Of a DNA stretch of 64,000 nt, positions 1 to 6,786 are shown in pieces. The notes beneath the pieces were generated by a model that worked only from the letters and a program-made list of their open reading frames with translations, was not told the origin of the DNA and did not search any database. A program made the position numbers and the translations under genes. Each line of letters opens with the position of its first letter. Position 1 is the stretch's first letter. This stretch comes from Streptomyces cinnamoneus. GTDB lineage: Bacteria; Actinomycetota; Actinomycetes; Streptomycetales; Streptomycetaceae. The stretch covers positions 5,639,001 through 5,703,000 of the forward strand of contig NZ_PKFQ01000001.1 in the NCBI RefSeq assembly GCF_002939475.1. Reading direction: 5' to 3'.

Positions 1-1206
1 CGCGCCTGGCAGCTCCTCCTCGGCGAGAACCCGCAGTTGCTCGCACGGTTCACCGAGGGCGCCGAGGGCGACGACGGCGCCGACGTGCTCCACCACTACC
101 CCCACTGGGACGTGCCCCTGCCGTCGCACGCCCGCAAGGCCACCGCGGAGGAGTACCGCCGCCACGCGGCGGCCGAAGCCGGCCGCCCCTTCGACCTGAC
201 GTGCGAACCCGCCCTCAGGGCGGAGCTGTTCGAGCTGCCCGGCGGGCAGCACCGGCTGCTGGTCACCATGCACGAGTTGCTCCTGGACGGCTGGGGGGCC
301 ACCGTGCTCTTCCAGCGGCTCGCGGAGCTGTACGCGACGCGCCCCCAGGGCCCCGACCCCGAGCGGGCCACCCGCTACGACCGTTACCTGGAGCACCAAC
401 GGCGGCTGCTGGACACCGAGGAGGTCGCCGAGGCGGGACGCTACTGGAGCCGCCGGCTCGCCGGCGAGCTGCCCGTGCTGGAACTGGCCCGCAAGCAGCG
501 GCCGGCCACCCCCGGCTACCACGGCGCGACCGTCGAGGCGGTCCTCGACGCGGACCTGACGCGGCGCCTGAACGAGACCGCCCTGGCCGCCTCCGCCACG
601 GCCTTCGTCCCGCTGCTGGCCGCCTACGCGCTGGCGCTCGGTTACTACGGCGACGCGGAGGAGGTGATCGTGGGGGCGCCCATGGCCGGGCGCGAGCGAC
701 CGGAGGCGGCGGACGTACCGGCCTTCACGCTGGCCATGCTGCCGCTGCGCCTGCGGATGGACCCGGACGTCCCGCTGGCCGAGTTCACGGCGCAGGTGCG
801 CGAGACCGTCCACGACGCCTACGCCGCCGCCGACCACCCCTTCGGCTGGACGCTGCGGCGACTGCCCGCGGCCACCCGCAGCTCCGCCGCGACGCCCGTC
901 TTCCAGACGATGCTCAACATGCTGCCCTACCCGGCGCGCGAGACCACGGCGGCCGGCGTCGGATTCCGCTTCGTCGAACTGGACACCGGCTACACCAAGT
1001 ACGACTGCGCGCTGTACGTCCAGCCGCACGGCACCGACCGGTTGCTCCTCCAGTACGCCTACCAGCGGGAACTGCTGGAGGCACAGGCGGCACGGGACGT
1101 CCTGGCCTCCACCCTGACCGCCCTGCGCGCCCTCACCGACCCGGCACGCGCCACGGGCACCACCATCCGTTCCCTCGACCTGCTGCCTGGAGGCGAGCAC
1201 TCATGA
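1..1206 (+). CDS. NRPS condensation-type domain protein (5' end outside window)
   Basis: The open frame runs from base 1 without a stop, so the true start lies upstream; a TTG at 37 is only an internal codon. The visible 401 residues look like the second half of the N-lobe and most of the C-lobe of an NRPS condensation domain, which joins acyl or peptidyl units on carrier proteins. The core motif, normally HHxxxDG, reads HELLLDG at about bases 271-291, so the second, catalytic histidine is a glutamate. That suggests an altered or inactive condensation domain, or a partner-docking role. It overlaps the downstream adenylation gene by 4 bases (ATGA), so they are translationally coupled. The family assignment is good; activity is uncertain. 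Confidence 0.8.
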   Translation, partial: RAWQLLLGENPQLLARFTEGAEGDDGADVLHHYPHWDVPLPSHARKATAEEYRRHAAAEAGRPFDLTCEPALRAELFELPGGQHRLLVTMHELLLDGWGATVLFQRLAELYATRPQGPDPERATRYDRYLEHQRRLLDTEEVAEAGRYWSRRLAGELPVLELARKQRPATPGYHGATVEAVLDADLTRRLNETALAASATAFVPLLAAYALALGYYGDAEEVIVGAPMAGRERPEAADVPAFTLAMLPLRLRMDPDVPLAEFTAQVRETVHDAYAAADHPFGWTLRRLPAATRSSAATPVFQTMLNMLPYPARETTAAGVGFRFVELDTGYTKYDCALYVQPHGTDRLLLQYAYQRELLEAQAARDVLASTLTALRALTDPARATGTTIRSLDLLPGGEHS

Positions 1207-2957
1207 CCGCACCCACCCTCCTGGACCGCTTCGCCCGGCAGGTGGCGGACCACCCCGACGCCGTCGCCCTGCGCCACACCGGCACCTCCCTCACCTACCG
1301 CGAACTGGACGAGTGGGCCGGGCGGCTGGCCGCCCGGCTCGCGGCCAAGGGCACCGGACCCGGCTCCCTCGTCGCCCTGGCGGCCGACCGCGGACCCGCC
1401 GCTGTCGCCGGAGTGCTCGCCGTCCTCAAGACCGGCGCCGCCTACCTGGGACTGGACCCGGCGACCCCCGTGCGGCGCCAGCGGCGCATGATCGAGGAGG
1501 CCGGGCCGCACGTCGTCCTGGCCGAACCGGGTCTCGACCGGTTCCCCACCCTCGACGTGCCCCGCGTCCGCCTCGTCCCCCTCACCGAGGGACCGCTACA
1601 CCCCGGCCCCGCCCGGGAGCCGGACGAGGACGACCTCTTCCACATCGTCTACACCTCCGGAACCACCGGAAACCCCAAGGGCGTGCGGATCAGCCGCCGT
1701 TCGGTCCGCAACCGGCTGGAGTGGATGTGGCGGGACCACCCCTTCACCGAGGGCGCGGTCCTGGCCGTCCAGAAGTCCGTGGCCTTGGTCGCCTCCCCCT
1801 GGGAGCTGCTGGGCGGCCTGCTCCAGGGCGTCCCCTCGGTGGTCCTCGGCAGCGACGAGGTGCTCGACCCGGCGCTGTTCGCCGCCGCCGTCGCCCGGGA
1901 GGCGATCACCCACCTGTACGTGACGCCCCAGCTGCTCGCCGGACTGTTGGAGGAGAGCGCCGCCCTCGCCGGCGGCCACCAGCCGGTGCTGGTCACCAGC
2001 GGGGCCGACGCCCTGCCCGTGTCCGTCGTCCGCCGCTTCCGCGAGGTCTGGCCGGCGGCCACGCTGCTGAACCTGTACGGCATGACCGAGACCGCCTCCA
2101 ACGTCGGCGCCTACGACACGGCCGCGCTGCCGGACGACGCCGAACGCGTCCCCGTCGGACGGGCGGTGGCCGGCGCGGTGCTGTCCGTACGCGACCGGCT
2201 CGGCCGGCGCCTGCCCGCCGGCGCGCCGGGCGAGGTGTGGGTCAGCGGACCTCCCCTCGCCCTGGGCTACCTGGGCGGCGACGACGGGGACCGGTTCACC
2301 ACGGACGCCTCCGGGACCCGCCACTACCGCACCGGCGACCGCGGCCGCCTCCTGCCGGACGGCGCCCTGGAGATCACCGGACGCACCGACAACCAGGTCA
2401 AGGTCCGCGGCTACCGGGTGGAACTGGAAGAGGTCGAGTCCACCCTGCGCAAGGCGCCGGGCGTCACCGACGCCGGGGCGTACGCCGACCGGGAGGAGGG
2501 CGAGACACGCATCGTGGCCTGCGTGACGGCCGGCGAGGAGCTCGACGTCCCCGCCCTGCGGGCCCACCTGCGCGACCGGCTGCCCGACTACATGCTGCCC
2601 GCCCGCGTCGAGCAGGTGCCCCGCCTGCCGCTCGGCACCAACGGCAAGCTCGACCGCGCGGCCCTGCGCGACGTCGTGGCGAGCACCCGGGCCCGACGGG
2701 GGAGCGACTTCGCGCCCGCCGACGCCACCGAGGCGGCCGTCGCCGCCCTGTGGCGGGAACTCCTCGGCGCGCCGCCCGCCACCGCGGACGAGAACTTCTT
2801 CGACGCCGGCGGCCATTCGCTCCTCGCCGTACGGCTCGCGGGCCGGCTGGAGGCGACCGCCGGCCGGCGCGTCCCGCTGCGCCGGATCCTGGGCGCCCCC
2901 ACCGTCCGGGGCATCGCCGCCGTGTGCCACGAGGTCCGGAAGGAGGCGCGCGGATGA
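1203..2957 (+). CDS. NRPS adenylation-carrier (A-PCP) didomain protein
   Basis: This 584-aa protein would activate a carboxylic acid as an acyl-AMP and load it on its own carrier domain. The adenylation core has YTSGTTGNPKG (A3), YGMTETAS (A5), YRTGDRG (A7), GRTDNQVKVRGYR (A8) and the A10 lysine in LGTNGKLDR. The C-terminal carrier has GGHS, whose serine takes phosphopantetheine. The A4 region reads LVASPWE where alpha-amino-acid domains usually have FDxS, so the aspartate that holds the alpha-amino group is a valine. By eye alignment to GrsA from memory the pocket code is roughly V-A-W-Y-V-S-L-S-N-K. The substrate may therefore lack a free alpha-amino group. ATGA overlaps on both sides place it in one operon with its neighbours. 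Confidence 0.88.
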   Translation: MTAPTLLDRFARQVADHPDAVALRHTGTSLTYRELDEWAGRLAARLAAKGTGPGSLVALAADRGPAAVAGVLAVLKTGAAYLGLDPATPVRRQRRMIEEAGPHVVLAEPGLDRFPTLDVPRVRLVPLTEGPLHPGPAREPDEDDLFHIVYTSGTTGNPKGVRISRRSVRNRLEWMWRDHPFTEGAVLAVQKSVALVASPWELLGGLLQGVPSVVLGSDEVLDPALFAAAVAREAITHLYVTPQLLAGLLEESAALAGGHQPVLVTSGADALPVSVVRRFREVWPAATLLNLYGMTETASNVGAYDTAALPDDAERVPVGRAVAGAVLSVRDRLGRRLPAGAPGEVWVSGPPLALGYLGGDDGDRFTTDASGTRHYRTGDRGRLLPDGALEITGRTDNQVKVRGYRVELEEVESTLRKAPGVTDAGAYADREEGETRIVACVTAGEELDVPALRAHLRDRLPDYMLPARVEQVPRLPLGTNGKLDRAALRDVVASTRARRGSDFAPADATEAAVAALWRELLGAPPATADENFFDAGGHSLLAVRLAGRLEATAGRRVPLRRILGAPTVRGIAAVCHEVRKEARG

Positions 2958-5206
2958 GCACGCCATGGCTGAGAATCCACGACGACGCGCAGGACGGGAC
3001 CCTTGTGGTCTGCTTCCCCCCGACCGGCGCCCACGGCGCCAGCTTCGCGGGCTGGCGCGCCGCGCTCCCCGCCGGGACGGCCCTCGCCCTCGTCGCGCCG
3101 CCGGGCCGCGGGAGCCGGATGGACGAGGAGCCGGTCACCGGCATGGCCGCGTACGCCGACGCCGTGGCGGCCGGCCTGCGCACGGCCGCGCGGGGACGGC
3201 GGCTGGTGCTCGTCGGCGTCAGCCTGGGGGCGCTGCTGGCCTACGAGACCTGCCGCCGCCTGCTGGACGCCGACGTGCCCGTGGCACGGCTGTGCGTGGT
3301 GGCCGGGCAGACACCCGGCGACTTCCACGGCGACGGCGGCGAGCTGACGGCCGACGACGCCCGCGCCTTCGTCCTGCGCACCGGGCTGACCGACCCGGAG
3401 CTGCTGGCCGACCCCGACTTCGAGGACGTCCTGCTGCCCCCGGTCCTCGCCGACCTGCGCCTGTCCGGCGGCTACGACGGCCGGCACGCGCCCGCGCTGC
3501 CCGTGCGGCTGCGGGCGGTGTGGGCCACCGACGACGAGCACGTCCCGCGCCGGGCCGTGGAGAAGTGGGCCGCCTGGACCACCCTCGACTGCGTCGTGAC
3601 CGCCGTCGAGGGCGGTCACTACGTCCACCAGGAGGCGCCCGGGGCGGTCGTCGCCGCCTGCCTGGACGAGCACGTCCCCACGGCCGGCGGCCCCTCCCGC
3701 CGGACGCTCCTGGGCGCGGGCGTCACGGCGGTCGCGGGCGCCGTGCTGACGCCGGGCACCGCCACGGCGGCCCGGGGCCGGGCGGCTGCCCCCGCCCCCC
3801 ACCCCTTCGAGGGCGACCCCACCGATCCCCTCGCGCTCGCCGTCGCCATGATCCGGCAGAACACGAGCAACCCCGGCGACGGCGCGGTCACCCGCCCCCA
3901 CGCCCTCCTGCTCCAGGGCGTCTTCGAGGCGGCCGGGGTGGCCACCGAGATCGTGCCCACCCCGAAGCAGGACAACGTCCACTTCCTCGCCCGCGTCCCC
4001 GCCGCCCGCCCCGGAGGGAAGAAGCCCCTGCTGCTCCTGGGGCACAGCGACGTCGTCCCGGCCACCGGCGACACCTGGACTGTCGAGCCCTTCGCCGGGC
4101 TCGTCAAGGACGGCATGCTCTACGGCCGGGGCGCCCTCGACATGAAGGGCGTCACCGCCGCCTTCGTCGCGGCCCTGCTGCGCCACGTGAAGGAAGGGAC
4201 GCGCTTCGACCGGGACGTCGTCCTGTGGTCCGACTGCGACGAGGAGCAGGGCCCCCACGGGGTCCGCTGGTTCCTCTCCGAGCACCCGGACAAGGTCGAC
4301 CCGGGCGTGGTCCTCACCGAGGGCGGCTGGGTGCTGGGCCAGCGCGACGGGAAGACCCCGATGATCGCCGCGCTCACCTGCAACGACAAACGCTCCCTGC
4401 TGCTGCGGCTGGAGACCGCCTCCTACGCCACCCACACCTCCAAGCCCTTCACCGGCCAGGCGGTCACCCGCCTCGGCCAGGCGCTGGAGCGGCTGGGCGG
4501 CTGGCGCGCCCACATCCGCCCCAACGCCCTCTCGCGCCAGTACTTCACCGAACTCGCCCGCGCCACCGCCGACCCGGCCCTGGCCGCGGCCGTCCGCGCC
4601 ATGCTCGACGCCCGCACCGAGGCCGTCCGCGACCGGGCCGGCGACGAGGTGGTGCGCCTGAGCGACACCCCCGAGCTCCACAACGCCATGCTGCGCACCA
4701 CCGCCGCCTTCACCGCCACCAGCGCCGGCTACTACCCGAGCATCGTCCCCGGCACCGCCACCGCCGAGTTCCGCGTGGCGTTCCTGCCCGGCGGCGACGA
4801 CCCCGGCCGCACGGTCGCCGAGCTGCGCCTGCTCGCCGGGGACGGTGCCACCCTGCGCGTGGTGGGCAACCCGGGCGAGACGGAGGAGCAGGCGATCGAC
4901 CGGCTGCGCGGCTATCTGTCCGTACCCGACTCGACCGCCGACACGGACGTCTTCCGCGCCTGGCAGGAAGCCGTCCGGCAGACCCACCCGGGGATCCGTG
5001 CCTCCGCCTGCCAGTTCGAGGCGGTCACCAGCGCGGTGCCGTTCCGCGAGCGGGGTGTCCCCGTCTACGGCATCTATCCCTTCACGGTCACCCGGGACAT
5101 GCTCCGGCGCATGCACGGCACCGACGAGCACATCGACGTGGCCGCCCTGCGGCAGGGCACGGAGACGGTGTACCAGCTGCTGGGGAGGCTGCGGGCGGCC
5201 CCGTGA
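2954..5206 (+). CDS. Type II thioesterase fused through a Tat-like signal to an M20 metallopeptidase
   Basis: One uninterrupted 750-aa frame holds two proteins that are normally separate. Residues 1 to about 240 are an alpha/beta-hydrolase thioesterase of the NRPS editing type, with GVSLGA (Ser90) and a late catalytic His222 in GGHYV. Residues 248-280 look like a twin-arginine signal: SRRTLLGAG, a hydrophobic stretch and an Ala-rich cleavage region. Residues about 281-750 are an M20 peptidase with His364 (GHSDVV), Asp396 (ALDMKG), Glu430/Glu431 (DEEQG) and His721 (MHGTDEHI). The start overlaps the A-PCP gene by ATGA. An in-frame GTG at 3596 could in principle start the peptidase separately, but it has no clear ribosome site and would begin inside the thioesterase. 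A lost stop/start by mutation or sequence error is the main alternative. Confidence 0.85.
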   Translation: MSTPWLRIHDDAQDGTLVVCFPPTGAHGASFAGWRAALPAGTALALVAPPGRGSRMDEEPVTGMAAYADAVAAGLRTAARGRRLVLVGVSLGALLAYETCRRLLDADVPVARLCVVAGQTPGDFHGDGGELTADDARAFVLRTGLTDPELLADPDFEDVLLPPVLADLRLSGGYDGRHAPALPVRLRAVWATDDEHVPRRAVEKWAAWTTLDCVVTAVEGGHYVHQEAPGAVVAACLDEHVPTAGGPSRRTLLGAGVTAVAGAVLTPGTATAARGRAAAPAPHPFEGDPTDPLALAVAMIRQNTSNPGDGAVTRPHALLLQGVFEAAGVATEIVPTPKQDNVHFLARVPAARPGGKKPLLLLGHSDVVPATGDTWTVEPFAGLVKDGMLYGRGALDMKGVTAAFVAALLRHVKEGTRFDRDVVLWSDCDEEQGPHGVRWFLSEHPDKVDPGVVLTEGGWVLGQRDGKTPMIAALTCNDKRSLLLRLETASYATHTSKPFTGQAVTRLGQALERLGGWRAHIRPNALSRQYFTELARATADPALAAAVRAMLDARTEAVRDRAGDEVVRLSDTPELHNAMLRTTAAFTATSAGYYPSIVPGTATAEFRVAFLPGGDDPGRTVAELRLLAGDGATLRVVGNPGETEEQAIDRLRGYLSVPDSTADTDVFRAWQEAVRQTHPGIRASACQFEAVTSAVPFRERGVPVYGIYPFTVTRDMLRRMHGTDEHIDVAALRQGTETVYQLLGRLRAAP

Positions 5207-5223
5207 CCGGCCGCCCGGCCGGT
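5206..5223 (+). terminator. Short hairpin at the end of the NRPS operon
   Basis: ACCGGCC at 5206-5212 and GGCCGGT at 5217-5223 pair around a GCCC loop, starting on the last base of the stop codon. There is no T run, as is usual in this GC range, so function as a terminator is an inference. Confidence 0.4.
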
Positions 5224-5656
5224 GCCGGGCGGGAGGGGGACGCCCTCCGGCATCGCTTCAATAAATCTTCACAAGGCGCGGGTGACGGGGGGTAACCCGC
5301 CGGGCGGCTCCCCGATTTGCCGGTTATGTCCCGTGCGCTTGATGGGCCTGTGTCCGTCTATGTTCCCCGGGGATCGAGGGGCGCCCGTATCTGTTACTCG
5401 ATCTTGTGGAGAAGTTGTGATGATCGCGTAAAGGAACCGGAAAGCCAACTTCCGGATAGTCCGTCTTGTGAACCCGGAGCCGCCAAGACGGTTGGCTGGG
5501 CCACCCGTTCGCATGCTTATATCTGCGCACCGCGACGGCTCTTCGAACGGTGGTCGATTACGACCGGGTCGTCGGGGGAGTGGTCGGACCGTTTTCGTCG
5601 CGGCCCGCCCACATCAACTTGAGAAACATTCACATGACATGAAGGGTGCGCACATC
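5224..5656 (+). promoter_or_regulatory. Leader and promoter region of the double-glycine peptide
   Basis: This gene-free stretch of about 430 bp is clearly less GC-rich than its neighbours, as expected for a promoter and long leader. It contains an inverted repeat CCGGAA-N7-TTCCGG at 5437-5455 that could be an operator. The ribosome site of the peptide gene, GAAGGG at 5641-5646, lies at its end. I could not assign a -35/-10 pair with confidence. Confidence 0.45.
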
Positions 5657-5875
5657 ATGCGTAACGACATCGAGACCCGTGAGATCGCCGACGCCGAGCT
5701 GGACGCCGTTTCCGGCGGTGTGAGCATCTCCGGCGGCCTGCTCGGCGGCGTGACCGGCGACGTTCACACCGTGCTGGGCACCGTGACCAACCTCCAGACC
5801 GTCCAGGCCGTCCGCCCGACGGTCGGCGCGGTCGAGGGCCTCGTCGGCGTCCACGTCGGTGTCGCCGGCCTCTGA
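5657..5875 (+). CDS. Double-glycine leader peptide precursor (bacteriocin-like)
   Basis: This 72-aa precursor has a short acidic leader ending in ELDAVSGG (Gly20-Gly21), the signature cut by C39 peptidases of ABC exporters, followed by a 51-aa core. The core has no cysteine, tryptophan or lysine. About half of it is glycine and valine, with GG and GxxxG-like spacing, and its net charge is near zero or slightly negative. It cannot form lanthionines by itself. The start at 5657 is chosen because GAAGGG lies about 10 bases upstream; an in-frame ATG at 5639 is the alternative. The exporter genes follow directly, after a hairpin. The product is likely exported and cleaved by the C39 protein encoded at 6783; its biological target is unknown. 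Confidence 0.85.
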   Translation: MRNDIETREIADAELDAVSGGVSISGGLLGGVTGDVHTVLGTVTNLQTVQAVRPTVGAVEGLVGVHVGVAGL

Positions 5876-5892
5876 GCGGGATGCGCCGCCCA

Positions 5893-5924
5893 TGAACCCC
5901 GGAACGCTTTTGTTCCGGGGTTCA
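5893..5924 (+). terminator. Perfect 13-bp hairpin between precursor and exporter genes
   Basis: TGAACCCCGGAAC (5893-5905) and GTTCCGGGGTTCA (5912-5924) form a perfect stem with the six-base loop GCTTTT. It sits in the 104-bp gap between the peptide gene and the HlyD-like gene. Such a leaky terminator or processing hairpin is a common way to make more precursor than exporter. Confidence 0.75.
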
Positions 5925-5979
5925 CGGGCGTCCGCGTAATTCAGCACCCGTGTCACGAATGCAGTCGAAGGAATAGTTC

Positions 5980-6786
5980 GTGCAGTTCCGCCAAAAGGCG
6001 CTTTCCAAGCTGCAATCGCCTGAAGAACTCGATCTGCCCCTACGCTTCGCGCGCCCGCAAGGCCGGCTCGTCCTGGCCGTCACGGTCCTCGTCATGGCCG
6101 CCGCGGGCTTCTGGGCGTTCACCGGATCCGTCTCCTCCAAGCTGACCGCGCCCGGCATCCTCATCCACGCCGAGGGCGGCTACCTGCTGCAGAGCCCCTA
6201 CGCGGGACAGGTCACCGCCGTCTTCGCCAAGGAGGGCCAGCTGCTGCCCCCCGGCGCACCCCTCCTCCAGGTCAGCACCGACCGGGGCGACCGGGCCGTG
6301 CGCGTGGTGGCCGGCGGACGCGTGACGACCCTGGCCGCCAGGACGGGCTCGGTCCTCACCACCGGCGCCGACGTGGCCACCGTGGAACGCGTGAAGAACC
6401 CCGGCGACCCGCTGGTGGCCATGCTGTACGTGCCCGCCGGGAACAGCGGCGCGATCCCCGTGGGCGCCCCGGTCGACCTGGACGTCCAGTCCGTCGCCCG
6501 CGAGCGGTCCGGTGTCCTGCGCGGCCGCGTCAAGGCGGTCGGCCGCGCTCCCCAGACCCAGGCGCAGATCAGCGGCTTCCTCGGCGACAGCCGGCTCGCC
6601 GCGCGGTTCGCCGGACAGAAGGACCCCGTCGCGGTGCTCGTCGAGCTGGAGACCTCCGCCACCACCCGGTCCGGCTACCGGTGGTCCTCCGCGGACGGCC
6701 CCCCGTACGCCCTCGACTCCACGACGCCCGTCACCGCGGCCGTCCGCCTCTCCGCGCAGCACCCCGTCGACTGGCTGCTCTCGTGA
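5980..6786 (+). CDS. HlyD-type membrane fusion protein of NHLM bacteriocin exporter
   Basis: This 268-aa protein starts at GTG 5980 with GAAGGAA about 7 bases upstream. One membrane segment lies at about residues 30-48, after a short cytoplasmic tail. The rest resembles the biotinyl-lipoyl-like part of HlyD adaptors: a beta-rich region with SPYAGQVTAVF, a second lipoyl-like half (GGRVTTLAARTGSVL) and a beta-barrel tail. It is short and has no long coiled coil, as expected for the NHLM-type adaptors of Gram-positive bacteria, which need not reach an outer membrane. It likely holds the two ABC proteins together. It overlaps the next gene by GTGA. The broad family is clear; the NHLM subtype is inferred from the neighbours. 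Confidence 0.8.
   Translation: MQFRQKALSKLQSPEELDLPLRFARPQGRLVLAVTVLVMAAAGFWAFTGSVSSKLTAPGILIHAEGGYLLQSPYAGQVTAVFAKEGQLLPPGAPLLQVSTDRGDRAVRVVAGGRVTTLAARTGSVLTTGADVATVERVKNPGDPLVAMLYVPAGNSGAIPVGAPVDLDVQSVARERSGVLRGRVKAVGRAPQTQAQISGFLGDSRLAARFAGQKDPVAVLVELETSATTRSGYRWSSADGPPYALDSTTPVTAAVRLSAQHPVDWLLS

Noticed and set aside
37..1206. TTG at 37 as a true start of the condensation gene
   Set aside because: The frame stays open to base 1 with domain-like sequence, so the gene begins outside the window.
2588..5131. 847-codon open frame on the minus strand opposite the NRPS and peptidase genes
   Set aside because: It mirrors third-position GC of the real genes, has low-complexity Gly/Val/Ala sequence and no domain.
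3596..5206. Separate M20 gene starting at GTG 3596
   Set aside because: This start lies within the thioesterase before its catalytic histidine and lacks a ribosome site; kept only as an alternative.
5657..5875. Precursor as a lanthipeptide or thiopeptide
   Set aside because: The core has no cysteine, and no dehydratase, cyclase or YcaO gene is near.
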